Shown here piece after piece: positions 19,255 through 29,089 of a stretch of DNA of 64,000 bases. How positions within the stretch are numbered: the stretch's first letter is position 1; each line of letters opens with the position of its first letter. The notes under the pieces were generated by a model. That model made no database searches, was not told the origin of the DNA, and was given only the letters and a program-made list of their open reading frames with translations. The stretch is taken from positions 37,735 to 101,734 of the forward strand of contig CAYSQW010000007.1 of the NCBI GenBank assembly GCA_964433135.1, read 5' to 3'. The translations under genes and the position numbers were made by a program. Source of the DNA: CAYSQW01 sp964433135 (GTDB lineage: Bacteria; Acidobacteriota; Aminicenantia; Aminicenantales; Aminicenantaceae).

Positions 19255-21300
19255 ATGAAAATTCGTATGATGAAGAGAAGCATTATGCTGGTGACGGCCT
19301 CTTTTCTCTGTTGGAGCGCGGTATTTGCCCGGCACGAATCATATACCCTTCGAGCTGAAAAAACGACGGAAAGGCTTGTCATCGATGGGATCCCGAATGA
19401 AACGGCATGGCAAACGGCGCCTTTGGTCGATGCCTTTACTCAATTCGAACCGCATAAGGGAGCGCCGGCATCACTGCCGACCACGGCCAAGGTGCTGTAC
19501 AACGATGAATACGTATATTTCGCCTTCGTCTGTATTGATCCCGAGCCCGATAAAATCATTGTCGGCAGAAATAAACGGGACGGTCTCCAAATGGGAGTGG
19601 ACAGTGTCACGGTTTCTCTGGATACCTTCCATGACGGGCGCAGCGCCTATTATTTTCGAACCAATGTCTTGGGCGTGCAGCATGACGGTCGTATCGGTGA
19701 AAACGGAAGGGTGGCGGATACGCTGTGGGATGGGATATGGATTTCGGCGGGGGCCCGGAACGAGGAAGGATGGAGTGCTGAATTCGCCATTCCTTTTCGG
19801 CATATCAAATATAACCCGGGGAACAACCGAAGCTGGGGAATCAAGCTCAGCCGTTACATCCCCCGTAGGATGGAAAAGAGTTTTTGGACGAAACCGATAA
19901 CCGATTCCTACCGAAAGGTTTCGACGTATTGTACGTTGACCGGATTGAATCTGAAGGCTTCCGGGGACAAGCTGGAAGTGATTCCTTATGCGATCACCCG
20001 ATTCCAATCCGACGGTCCCGCGCATGCGGACATCGGGGTGGATGCCCGCTATAATTTCTCTCAGAACACCTCCGGTCATCTTACCGTGAATCCGGATTTC
20101 GCTACGGTCGAGGCCGATGTCGAGCAGGTCAATCTTACCCGCTTTGAATTGAATCTTCCCGAGAAACGGAATTTTTTCCTCGAGGGAAACGATATATATC
20201 AGCAAAGGATTAAGCTTTTTTATTCCCGCCGCATCGCCGATGTCACCGGCGGCGTTAAATTATATGGAAAAAACGGAGGGATCGAATACGGAGCTCTTTC
20301 CGTACAAACCCGGGAAGAAGACACCGGAAACACACCGAATTTTTCCGTGGTTCGACTTAAAAAAGATGTCTTTCGTTCATCGTCGGTCGGGCTGCTGGCC
20401 GCAAACCGTATCGTCGGCGGCAGGAATCAAGGGACCATGGGAGTGGACACTTCGCTGGATATCACCGACCATTTCAAATTCACCGGCCAAATGGCCCTCG
20501 GTTATGGGGAAAGCGGACGCACGGATGGAGCTTTTTTTCTGCGGCCCTGCTATGAAACGTCCACTTTTCATACGCATATCCGGTACTCCTACCTGGGAGA
20601 GGCCTTTGGAGATAACGTCAATGCCGTGGGCTTCGTCCCTGACGACAACCGTCATGAGCTGGATACCGCCGTCAGCAAAGTGTTCTGGATGCGGGACCGG
20701 TTCCTCGACAGGATCGAATACAACTCCAACGCCAATATTTACTGGGGTATGGATAAGGTGCTCAGGAGTTGGGACGTATTTCAAACGGTGAAGCTGGATC
20801 TGCGTAACAAACTCAGTTTTCAAACGCTTCACGATCAGGAATACAAGTTATATGAAAAAGAATACCGCAACCATCGCACGCAACTCGAACTCGGGTACAA
20901 TACCCGGGAGTGGGAGTCGGGAAGCATAAGCTACACCTTCGGGAAAAATTTCGATTCCGATTTCACCCTCTTGGGAGGGAGTTTTAAAAAACAAGCGGGA
21001 GAAGCCTTTTCGCTTGAGTATTCCTTGACCCGTCTCACACTCAATCCCGATCCGGAAAAAGGAAGCACGTGGATACACGCGGTTCGCATGACGCAATATT
21101 TTACCCCCGATCTCTTCCTCAAGTTTTTTTATCAGACCAATTCCGTGATCGAAAAACGCAATATCCAGATGGTTTTCGTCTATCGGTTTCAACCTCCTTT
21201 CGGCTCGATCCAACTGCTTTATCAAAAAGGGACTGCGAAATTCGGAGAAAAGGGGGATCAGGGGGATACGTTGTTTCTCAAGTTGTCCTACGTCTTCTAA
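19255..21300 (+). CDS. DUF5916 outer-membrane protein with CBM9-like N-terminal domain
   Basis: About 681 residues. A signal peptide is followed by a CBM9-like sandwich (RLVIDGIPNETAWQTA, VYFAFVCIDPEPDK, WSAEFAIPFRHIKY), then a long region of alternating beta strands typical of a C-terminal outer-membrane barrel, ending in LKLSYVF with a terminal aromatic residue. This is the DUF5916 architecture, of unknown function but often associated with polymer degraders. The start is uncertain: no good ribosome site precedes ATGs at 19231, 19255 or 19267. Confidence 0.82.
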   Translation: MKIRMMKRSIMLVTASFLCWSAVFARHESYTLRAEKTTERLVIDGIPNETAWQTAPLVDAFTQFEPHKGAPASLPTTAKVLYNDEYVYFAFVCIDPEPDKIIVGRNKRDGLQMGVDSVTVSLDTFHDGRSAYYFRTNVLGVQHDGRIGENGRVADTLWDGIWISAGARNEEGWSAEFAIPFRHIKYNPGNNRSWGIKLSRYIPRRMEKSFWTKPITDSYRKVSTYCTLTGLNLKASGDKLEVIPYAITRFQSDGPAHADIGVDARYNFSQNTSGHLTVNPDFATVEADVEQVNLTRFELNLPEKRNFFLEGNDIYQQRIKLFYSRRIADVTGGVKLYGKNGGIEYGALSVQTREEDTGNTPNFSVVRLKKDVFRSSSVGLLAANRIVGGRNQGTMGVDTSLDITDHFKFTGQMALGYGESGRTDGAFFLRPCYETSTFHTHIRYSYLGEAFGDNVNAVGFVPDDNRHELDTAVSKVFWMRDRFLDRIEYNSNANIYWGMDKVLRSWDVFQTVKLDLRNKLSFQTLHDQEYKLYEKEYRNHRTQLELGYNTREWESGSISYTFGKNFDSDFTLLGGSFKKQAGEAFSLEYSLTRLTLNPDPEKGSTWIHAVRMTQYFTPDLFLKFFYQTNSVIEKRNIQMVFVYRFQPPFGSIQLLYQKGTAKFGEKGDQGDTLFLKLSYVF

Positions 21301-21385
21301 CCTGAATGAGCCATGAAGAATGTCGAAATGAATTATTCAAAAGACTTTTAATTATATTTTCGACATTCTTCATGGCTCATCCAGG
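21301..21385. repeat. Large inverted repeat / hairpin after the DUF5916 gene
   Basis: Arms 21301-21328 and 21358-21385 are complementary over 28 bp with one mismatch (21305 against 21381), around a 29-base AT-rich loop. The left arm begins immediately after the stop codon. It could fold into a very stable RNA hairpin acting as a terminator or mRNA-stabilising structure, or be a non-autonomous mobile element remnant. No U-tract follows and no target-site duplication is visible. The rest of the gap to 21692 shows only a short CCAG-rich tract (about 21562-21581) and no gene. Confidence 0.85.
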
Positions 21386-21692
21386 TATATGCTGGGCCCT
21401 AAGTATGGTTTTCACCTGAATACAAGGGTCGGCGGCGGATCGGTGGAGGAGTCGAGATAAATAGTGGAGGGGAATTGACTTCGGAATTTGGGTGTGATAT
21501 AGATTTGGTTCTCTTGTTTTCGTGCTCGATGTTTTATCGATGTATTTGCATCCGAGAACACAAGCCAGCCCAGCCAGCCAGGCATCAGCGAGGACGGATG
21601 TTCAAGGAGCGCAGGAGTTATTTCCTTGCGACTGGATCAATTCTACGTCCTGACTGGTTCCATAATGTTCAATGAATGAAAGGAGCACAACA

Positions 21693-22949
21693 ATGTTTTC
21701 AAGGCGTGATTTTTTAAAGATCGGAGGACTTTCTCTCACGAGTTTCGGCTTAGGAAGCGGCATGGTTTCATGTGCACCGCCGGAGACGGAATCGAAGCTG
21801 ACGGATATGACGGCGGGAGTGGAACCGCTGACGATACGGGACTTTGAAAAACGGCAGGAAAAAGCCGTTCGTTTGATGGCTGAGCATAACCTGGACGGAC
21901 TCCTGCTTACGGGAAGCACCGACTTGCGATATTTTACCAACGTCGAATGGGGGCGCAGCGAGCGAACGTTCGGAGCGGTTCTCAACCGGAAACGGGAACC
22001 GATATGGGTGTGTCCCGCTTTCGAAGAAGAGCGAGCCAAGGAACGCATCCCAGAGGGACAGGAAATTCGAACCTGGCATGAACATGAAAATCCCTTCAAA
22101 CTGATCGCGGAGATCATGCGTGATCTGGGAGCGGCTCATGGACGCCTGGCGACCGGGCCGACGGTAAGAAATTTTGTGCTCTACGGACTGAAACAACAGG
22201 CCCCCGGACTGGAAATGTTCAACGGCGCAGTGATAACCGAAAGTTGTCGCGCCTGTAAGACCGATAAAGAACTCGGCTATATGGATCTGGCCGCAAAAAT
22301 CACGAAAATGGCCTACCGTGATACATTCGACCGCTTGAGCCGCGGGATGTCGACCGGAGACGTAAGGCTGCTGATCCAACAGGCTCACGAGCGGATGGGA
22401 GCCGTGGGAAGGGGAGGACCGTCATTCGGCCCGAATTCCGCCTTCCCGCACGGTTCCAAGGTTGTACGGGATCTTCAGGAAGGGGATATCGTTCTGGTAG
22501 ACGGCGGCTGCGATATCGAAGGATTTCGCTCCGATGTATCCCGTACCGTTGTTTTCGGACAGCCGTCCGACAGGCAGCGTCAGGTTTGGGATATCGTTCG
22601 AAAAGCCCAGGTCGCGGCTCACGAAGCCATCCGTCCCGGCGTGAGCTGTGAAAACATCGACCGGGCGGCACGAAAGGTTATCGAAGATGCCGGTTTCGGC
22701 CCCGATTATGCATACTTCTCTCACCGTCTGGGACACGGTATCGGGATGGACGGTCATGAGTACCCTTATCTTGTTAGAGGAAACAAATTGAAACTCGAGC
22801 CCGGCATGACTTTCAGTAATGAGCCGGGTATCTATATATACGGTGAATTCGGCGTCCGGATCGAAGACTGTTTCGTTGTGACCGAGGACGGAGCCCGGAT
22901 TCTCGGTGGAATGGAATCGACGGCTGTCGATCAGCCTTTCGGAGAATAG
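21693..22949 (+). CDS. Tat-exported M24-family peptidase, probable lipoprotein
   Basis: 418 residues. The N-terminus SRRDFLKIGG is a twin-arginine signal and is followed by a lipobox-like MVSCAPP, so this is probably a Tat-exported lipoprotein. The M24 domain shows VDGGCDIEGFRSDVSRT (two Asp), HRLGHGIGMDGHE (His), SNEPG (Glu) and VRIEDC (Glu), the full Xaa-Pro dipeptidase pattern. Start at 21693 follows AAAGGAGCACAACA; an in-frame ATG at 21672 precedes that site. It heads a block with two esterase paralogues (91 bp downstream) and an M14 carboxypeptidase. Confidence 0.88.
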   Translation: MFSRRDFLKIGGLSLTSFGLGSGMVSCAPPETESKLTDMTAGVEPLTIRDFEKRQEKAVRLMAEHNLDGLLLTGSTDLRYFTNVEWGRSERTFGAVLNRKREPIWVCPAFEEERAKERIPEGQEIRTWHEHENPFKLIAEIMRDLGAAHGRLATGPTVRNFVLYGLKQQAPGLEMFNGAVITESCRACKTDKELGYMDLAAKITKMAYRDTFDRLSRGMSTGDVRLLIQQAHERMGAVGRGGPSFGPNSAFPHGSKVVRDLQEGDIVLVDGGCDIEGFRSDVSRTVVFGQPSDRQRQVWDIVRKAQVAAHEAIRPGVSCENIDRAARKVIEDAGFGPDYAYFSHRLGHGIGMDGHEYPYLVRGNKLKLEPGMTFSNEPGIYIYGEFGVRIEDCFVVTEDGARILGGMESTAVDQPFGE

Positions 22950-23040
22950 GCTCTTCGGCTGCCTGCGACCGGGAAAACGGCGGGAAAATTTTCGGGACTC
23001 GATACCGGGAATGAATCATCATTCCGCCGGAGGAGGAAAC

Positions 23041-24786
23041 ATGATCGGTAAAAAAGACTTTTTTATGAATGCGGCGGTTTTGATCTTGATGTCCGTCGTC
23101 TTGTTCGGGCTTGCCTGCCGTTCCGGCGGCGACGGCGCTGCCAGCCCGCTGCGCTTTGAAATTTCGTTCGATGAGAATCTCAGCCAGGAAAATCAGGATG
23201 GAAGAATCTTGCTGCTGCTGGCGGAAAACGATGAACGGGAACCTCGGTTTCAGAATGCCGTGATGTTCGGCATCGACGTCGAGGAGCTCGGTCCGGGAAA
23301 ACCGGGGGTGGTTGATGGAAGGGTTTTCGGGTTTCCGGCAGAAACCCTCGCTGAACTTCCTCCCGGTGATTATTATGTTCAGGCGCTTTTCAATCGCTAT
23401 GAAACGTTTCATCGTGCCGACGGTCATGTCGTGAAGCTCCCTCCGGACAAAGGAGAAGGACAGAAGTGGAATCGGAAACCGGGCAATTTTTACAGCACGC
23501 CCCGTATGATGACCATCGATCCCGCAAAAAATGCCGTGATACGCATCTCCATGGACCAGATGATCGAAGATTTCCCCGAACGGGAAGACAACGCATTCAT
23601 CAAACATGTCCGCATCCAAAGCGAACGGCTTACGGAATTCTGGGGGCGCCCCATGTTCCTGGAGGCGATCATTATGCTGCCGGCGGGTTTTGAAGATCAC
23701 CCCGAAGCCCGCTATCCGCTTATGATCTATCACGGACACCATCATCGCTATTTCTATACGCCGACGGTATTCAGGGACACGCCGCCGGATGCCGGTCAAG
23801 CCAGCTCGGAACGCGGCGATCGGGCGGGATACGAACAATTGAACCAGGAGATGGCCTATAAATTCTATCAAACATGGACCGGACCGAATTTCCCCCGGAT
23901 GATCATTGTCACCATCCAGCATGCCAATCCCTACTATGACGACTCCTATGCGGTCAACTCCGCTAATATCGGGCCGTATGGGGATGCCATCACCTACGAA
24001 CTGATCCCTTATATCGAAGAACAGTACCGGGGGATCGGAGAGGGATGGGCGCGATGCCTTTACGGGGGATCGACCGGGGGATGGGAGGTTCTGGCCGCTC
24101 AGATCTTCTATCCCGACGAGTACAACGGCTGCTGGTCGTTCTGCCCCGATCCCATCGATTTCCGGCAGTATACGCTCGTCAATATTTACGAGCATGAAAA
24201 TGCCTATTATGCGAATCCGAAGTGGAAAACCGCCCCACGCCCCGGCGCGAGAAATTATCTGGGGGAGGTTCGGGAAACGCTGGAAGAAGCCAATCACAAG
24301 GAGCTTGTCATCGCCACCGAAGGCCGTTCGGGAGGACAATGGGATGTGTGGCAGGCCGTATTCAGTCCGGTGGATTCGGATGGATACCCCAAACCTATTT
24401 GGGACAAGAAAACCGGGCTGATCGATCCCGAAGTCGCTGCGTACTGGCGTGAGAACTACGATCTACGTTATATTCTGGCTCGGGATTGGAAGACGCTGGG
24501 ACCGAAATTGAAGGGCAAAATCCACATCTATGTCGGCGACATGGATAATTATTATTTAAACAACGCGGTCTATCTGATGGAAGAATTTCTGGAAAGCACC
24601 ACCGATCCTTATTATGACGGCGAAGTGGATTACGGGGATCGGTTTGAACACTGCTGGAGCGGGGATCACGATAATCCCAACTCCCTTTCGCGCCTGACCA
24701 TCAACATGCGTGTCGCGCCCAAGATGCTCAAGCGTATCCTGGAATCCGCCCCACGGGGGGCCGATGTGAAGAGCTGGCGTTATTGA
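23041..24786 (+). CDS. Lipoprotein alpha/beta-hydrolase, putative esterase (paralogue 2 of 4)
   Basis: 581 residues with lipobox GLAC, a beta-rich N-terminal domain and an alpha/beta-hydrolase domain. Nucleophile S344 is in GGSTGGWE; GDMDNYYLNNAV and EHCWSGDH supply likely Asp and His. It shares with paralogues 3 and 4 the string LPPDKGEGQKWN and the C-terminal ending ...SAPRGADxKSWRY, marking a close sub-family. Start at 23041 is set by GGAGGAGG; the open frame runs on to 22906 inside the M24 gene but without a site. Tandem with paralogue 3, 100 bp away. Confidence 0.82.
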   Translation: MIGKKDFFMNAAVLILMSVVLFGLACRSGGDGAASPLRFEISFDENLSQENQDGRILLLLAENDEREPRFQNAVMFGIDVEELGPGKPGVVDGRVFGFPAETLAELPPGDYYVQALFNRYETFHRADGHVVKLPPDKGEGQKWNRKPGNFYSTPRMMTIDPAKNAVIRISMDQMIEDFPEREDNAFIKHVRIQSERLTEFWGRPMFLEAIIMLPAGFEDHPEARYPLMIYHGHHHRYFYTPTVFRDTPPDAGQASSERGDRAGYEQLNQEMAYKFYQTWTGPNFPRMIIVTIQHANPYYDDSYAVNSANIGPYGDAITYELIPYIEEQYRGIGEGWARCLYGGSTGGWEVLAAQIFYPDEYNGCWSFCPDPIDFRQYTLVNIYEHENAYYANPKWKTAPRPGARNYLGEVRETLEEANHKELVIATEGRSGGQWDVWQAVFSPVDSDGYPKPIWDKKTGLIDPEVAAYWRENYDLRYILARDWKTLGPKLKGKIHIYVGDMDNYYLNNAVYLMEEFLESTTDPYYDGEVDYGDRFEHCWSGDHDNPNSLSRLTINMRVAPKMLKRILESAPRGADVKSWRY

Positions 24787-24886
24787 GCCGGCTGGATCGG
24801 CGAAGAGCGGGGTGATGTGTTTGTTCCGTTCCCGCTTGAAATCACGAACGTCGAGTGACTTGTAATTCAAAGGAAGGAGGAATGGC

Positions 24887-26647
24887 ATGCGACGGAATAG
24901 AAAAAGATGTCGGTTTTTGGGATTAGGAGTCCTGCTTATCGTGTTGGGCGTGTTGGGCGTATGCCGAGCTTCATCGTCCGGCGGAGAAGCCCGGCTTCGC
25001 TTCGGCATCGCTTTTTCCGGAGACCTCTGTTCCGATGCAATTGACGGCAGGATGCTGTTGATGGTGTCCTCCGACGGCAGTCGGGAACCTCGCTTCCAGA
25101 TCGGGAACGGACCCGATACTCAGCTGATATTCGGAGTGGATGTCGACGGCTTGAATCCTGGAGAAGAGGCTTTCATAGACGGGCATGTTTTCGGCTATCC
25201 GCTGAAGAGCCTGGCCGAGATCCCCGCGGGAACCTACTGGGTGCAGGCGCTTCTCAATCGCTATGAAACCTTTACTCTGGCGGACGGCCGTGTCCTGAAA
25301 TTACCTCCCGATAAGGGAGAAGGACAGAAGTGGAACCTGAAACCGGGAAATCTATACAGCCCGCCGCAAAAACTCCGCATCAATCCCGGATCCAATAAGA
25401 CGATCCGTATCACCTTGGACCAGGAGATATCGCCTATCCCCGAACCGGTGGACACGAAATACATCAAGCACATAAAGATCCAGAGCGAACTGCTCTCCAC
25501 ATTCTGGGGACGTCCCACCACTCTTGGAGCGCATGTGCTGCTTCCCGAGGGATTTGATGAACATCCCGAGGCTCGTTATCCGCTGTGCGTTTTTCACGGG
25601 CATTTCCCCCGTGATTTCGGCGGCTTCCGGGAAACGCCGCCGGATTCCGATCTCGAAGAGGACTACAGCGCCCGTTTCGATATTCACGGCTACAACCGGA
25701 TCGTCCAGCAGCAGGCTTACGACTTCTACCGTTACTGGACCGCTCCCGATACTCCGCGAATGCTCATCATAGAGATCCAGCACCCGACGCCCTATTTCGA
25801 TGATTCCTATGCCGTCAATTCCGCCAATATGGGACCTTACGGAGACGCCATCAATACCGAGCTGATTCCCTACATCGAAGAGAAATTCCGCGGGATCGGA
25901 GAAGGTTGGGCGCGTTTCCTTTACGGCGGATCCACGGGAGGTTGGGAAGCGCTTGCCGTCCAGGTTTTTTATCCGGATATGTACAACGGCTGCTTCGCCG
26001 CCTGCCCGGATCCCATCGATTTCCGCGCTTATACGCTTGTCAATATCTATGAAGATAAAAATGCCTATTTTTTCGACAGTCAATGGAAACAAACACCGCG
26101 CCCCCGCAGCCGCAGCACCATCGGTGAAGTCTCTTGCACGCTGCAGGAGGTTCAATACAAAGAAGCGGTTTTGGGTGCCAAAGGCCGCTCGGGAGGTCAG
26201 AGGGATGTCTGGCTCACGTTGTTCGGACCCGTCGGAGAAGACGGCTACCCAAAACATCTCTGGGATAAAATGACGGGAGAGATAGACCCCGAAGTGGCCG
26301 CCTACTGGCGGGAGAACTGGGATCTTCGCTATATCCTGGAACGTGACTGGAAAACACTCGGCCCCATGCTTAAAGGGAAAATCCATATATACTGCGGTGA
26401 TATGGACGGATCGTATTTGAACAATGCGGTCTACCTGATGGAAGAATTTCTGGAGAGCACCACCGACCCGTACTATGCGGGAGAGGTGGATTATGGGGAT
26501 CGGGCCGGTCACTGCTGGAACGGCGATCATACCCGTCCCAATGCGCTTTCTCGTCTTCGATACAACCAGATGTACGTTCCGAAAATCATGGAGAGGATCC
26601 GCAAAAGTGCTCCTCGAGGAGCCGATCTTGAAAGCTGGCGCTACTGA
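24887..26647 (+). CDS. Lipoprotein-like alpha/beta-hydrolase, putative esterase (paralogue 3 of 4)
   Basis: 586 residues, same two-domain plan as the preceding gene, nucleophile S349 in GGSTGGWE, GDMDGSYLNNAV and GHCWNGDH downstream. The signal ends LGVC, a non-canonical lipobox (Val before Cys), so lipidation is less certain than for its relatives. GGAAGGAGG ribosome site. Tandem arrangement and high similarity indicate local gene duplication. The most similar copy by eye is the one at 57979 (shared ...YSERF/DIHGYN... and TAPDTPRM region). Confidence 0.82.
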   Translation: MRRNRKRCRFLGLGVLLIVLGVLGVCRASSSGGEARLRFGIAFSGDLCSDAIDGRMLLMVSSDGSREPRFQIGNGPDTQLIFGVDVDGLNPGEEAFIDGHVFGYPLKSLAEIPAGTYWVQALLNRYETFTLADGRVLKLPPDKGEGQKWNLKPGNLYSPPQKLRINPGSNKTIRITLDQEISPIPEPVDTKYIKHIKIQSELLSTFWGRPTTLGAHVLLPEGFDEHPEARYPLCVFHGHFPRDFGGFRETPPDSDLEEDYSARFDIHGYNRIVQQQAYDFYRYWTAPDTPRMLIIEIQHPTPYFDDSYAVNSANMGPYGDAINTELIPYIEEKFRGIGEGWARFLYGGSTGGWEALAVQVFYPDMYNGCFAACPDPIDFRAYTLVNIYEDKNAYFFDSQWKQTPRPRSRSTIGEVSCTLQEVQYKEAVLGAKGRSGGQRDVWLTLFGPVGEDGYPKHLWDKMTGEIDPEVAAYWRENWDLRYILERDWKTLGPMLKGKIHIYCGDMDGSYLNNAVYLMEEFLESTTDPYYAGEVDYGDRAGHCWNGDHTRPNALSRLRYNQMYVPKIMERIRKSAPRGADLESWRY

Positions 26648-26829
26648 TTTCTCCCGGGTTCTCCGGACCGGAACAGGGAAAATCCCGTTTGAAAATAAAA
26701 CGGATTGAGTTCCCATGGGGAGAAGAGGGGCGCTAAAAAGGATCGTTTTCTTGGTATCCTCAGGCGTCGGGGATCATGTCCCCCTATCGTCGTTAAACCT
26801 ATGAATCGGGCGGTTTCGGGAGGAAATAA

Positions 26830-28650
26830 ATGTCAAAGAGGCATAGGGCCGGAATCTTCATTTTAGGGCTCGTGTTTATATTTTTGGGAATGGTATTGTC
26901 GCCGCCGCTGTTCGGGGCTTCCCGCGGCGAAACTGGAGATTATGAGTTTCGCTATCACAATTATCAAGAATCACTTTCCATCCTCAAGGCACTTCAACGG
27001 GATTATCCCGAGCTCATGAAACTCTATTCCATCGGAAAAGGCGCGGTGGGGAACCGGGAGATATGGTGTGCGGAGCTTTCCAACCGCGGAACCGGATCGG
27101 CGGCGGACAAGCCGGCGGTGTATTTTGACGGCAATCAACATGCCTCTGAAGTCATGGGCGGAGAGGTTACGCTGTATCTGGTCCATTATCTTCTCACCGG
27201 ATACAAGGATATCCCGGAGGTCAAGAAGCTTCTGGATACACGGGTTATCTATATCGTGCAGCGTGCCGATCCCGACGGGGCCGAAGCTTTCATGACGGGC
27301 AGGGTGGATTGGGATCCCGCCCGGGCGCCAGGGGCCGAGGATCGGGATGGGGATGGGAAAAAGGGAGAAGACGGTCCTCAGGACATCGACGGAGACGGCG
27401 AGATCCTCAAGATGAGGAAGCCGGATCCGGATGGAGACTGGAAGACCTCGGATGAAGATCCCCGGCTTCTCGTCAGGCGCGGGAAGGAGGATCATGAAGG
27501 CGTCTTCTACCGGGTGTGGGATGAAGGTCTGGACAGCGATGCCGACGGGGAGGTGAATGAAGATCCGCCGCGCACGGGTTTTATTTCCAACCGCAATTAC
27601 CCCGCGTTCTGGGCGACGCCCGATGGCCGTTTTCGCGGGCGGGGGGATTATCCTCTTCAGGAGCATAACGCTCGTCTCCTGGTCGATTTCATCCTGTCCC
27701 GGCCCCATATTTCGCAGGTGGAGTCCTACCACACCACCAGCGGGATCCATCTCCGCCCCTATGCCGCACGACCCGACAGCGATTTTCCGCCGCAGGACCT
27801 GCAGGATTTCAGTGCGGTCCTCGCCAAAGGAACCGAGCTGACGACGTACCCGGTTGCGTCGATCTACAACGATTTCACAACGATCGATCCCGATCTGCCT
27901 CCGGATCGGCAGCCGGGTGTCCGTCACGGCGTTTTTATCGACTGGGCCTATGTCCATGAAGGATTGTTCGCTTTGACCACGGAGCTCTGGACGCTGGAAT
28001 CCTTTCTCAACGAAATCGGATGGGGGAAGATCCCCCGCGACCGCCCTCTTTTCGCTATCCCGGGGCGCTACAACCGGCCGGACGTCCAAGCCGTCGTGAT
28101 GAAATGGCTGGATCGCCATCAAGGGGATGAGGACTTGGGAGGTCAGGGATTCGTCGACTGGAAAAATACGGCACATCCCACCTTGGGCGAGGTGGAGATC
28201 GGCGGGTTCACTCGGTACTGGCTGCGAAATCCTCCTCCGGGTCCGTATTTTCGCCGCGTTGCTGTTGATCAAGCTCGTTTCGCCGTGGCGCAGGCGCTGA
28301 CGACCCCCTTGGTGAAAATCCTCAATGTTGAAGTCAAACGCAATGACGAGAACGGTTGGAGGATCACGGCCGAGGCCGCCAATACGGGTTATCTCGATAC
28401 TTCGCTGGAGCAGGCGCGGCGCGTGGGAATCGCCGAAAAGGACCGGTTGATTATCGAACTTCCGAAAGGAGCCGCAACCGACAATCCCGTTTCGGTGGAT
28501 TTCAATTTCATGCGTGGGACACGGGGAGGAGAATCCCTCAGCATCTATAGCGCGTCATGGGAAATCCAGGCTTCCCCCGGAACGACGGCCCGGATCCGGC
28601 TTCATTCGGAAAAAGGCGGAAGCGACGAGCGTGAAGTGATTCTCAAATGA
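26830..28650 (+). CDS. Exported M14 zinc carboxypeptidase with Asp-rich insert
   Basis: 606 residues: signal peptide, then an M14 peptidase domain. Zinc ligands H104 and E107 lie in NQHASE, the third ligand is probably H301 in YHTTSG, and E385 in LTTELW is the likely general base. Between the second and third ligands sits an extra segment rich in Asp and Gly (DRDGDGKKGEDG, DIDGDGE, DPDGDW, DSDADGE) resembling calcium-binding loops; this explains the long spacing of nearly 200 residues. A C-terminal beta domain of about 100 residues follows. It lies 182 bp after esterase paralogue 3. Confidence 0.87.
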   Translation: MSKRHRAGIFILGLVFIFLGMVLSPPLFGASRGETGDYEFRYHNYQESLSILKALQRDYPELMKLYSIGKGAVGNREIWCAELSNRGTGSAADKPAVYFDGNQHASEVMGGEVTLYLVHYLLTGYKDIPEVKKLLDTRVIYIVQRADPDGAEAFMTGRVDWDPARAPGAEDRDGDGKKGEDGPQDIDGDGEILKMRKPDPDGDWKTSDEDPRLLVRRGKEDHEGVFYRVWDEGLDSDADGEVNEDPPRTGFISNRNYPAFWATPDGRFRGRGDYPLQEHNARLLVDFILSRPHISQVESYHTTSGIHLRPYAARPDSDFPPQDLQDFSAVLAKGTELTTYPVASIYNDFTTIDPDLPPDRQPGVRHGVFIDWAYVHEGLFALTTELWTLESFLNEIGWGKIPRDRPLFAIPGRYNRPDVQAVVMKWLDRHQGDEDLGGQGFVDWKNTAHPTLGEVEIGGFTRYWLRNPPPGPYFRRVAVDQARFAVAQALTTPLVKILNVEVKRNDENGWRITAEAANTGYLDTSLEQARRVGIAEKDRLIIELPKGAATDNPVSVDFNFMRGTRGGESLSIYSASWEIQASPGTTARIRLHSEKGGSDEREVILK

Positions 28651-29089
28651 GTACGGGCTTCCGGTCTCCGGGGTTCATCAGAAAATCCGGGGAGAGACTT
28701 CGCTGCTTTTTATGAAATCCGCCCCGGCGATATATCCGAATCCGGAAGGATCGCCGAGCTGCATTCTGGACCCGGTGAGCGGGATAACGTATAATCAATA
28801 AGACGTTGGTGGCGGATCGGGGCGTTTTTCGGTTCGGTTTGATTTGTTGGATCCCGAGTCGGCATCGGTGGAGAAGTGTCTCGGGATAGATGGGGAAGCG
28901 TCCTCGGAAGAGGACGTATTTTGGGGAAAAATAATCGGCGCAGGTAGATGCATTCGCACATTCCTTTCAGGGTTGAGTCGGTTTCAAAATCCACGGCTGT
29001 ATTTCCTTGGCGAAAACATGGCATGAGAATTGCATCCCTTTAGACCGACGTGAAAATTCATATGGAAATCGATAAAGGGAGTTGGAGCC
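28651..29089. other. Intergenic stretch without a convincing gene
   Basis: Carries only a 60-codon open frame (28844-29026) lacking a ribosome site and recognisable sequence. A TATAAT-like hexamer near 28790 has no good -35 partner. No RNA gene, repeat or terminator is evident. Confidence 0.5.

Noticed and set aside
21475..21675. 66-codon open frame after the inverted repeat
   Set aside because: No ribosome site, odd composition and a CCAG-rich tract; not convincing.
22813..24339. 508-codon minus-strand open frame
   Set aside because: Runs across the end of an M24 gene and an esterase gene, with no motif; similar shadows lie opposite the other esterase copies, as expected for paralogues.
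26971..28272. 433-codon minus-strand open frame
   Set aside because: Antisense to the M14 gene whose catalytic motifs are intact; no signal of its own.
28844..29026. 60-codon open frame in the gap
   Set aside because: No ribosome site and no recognisable features.
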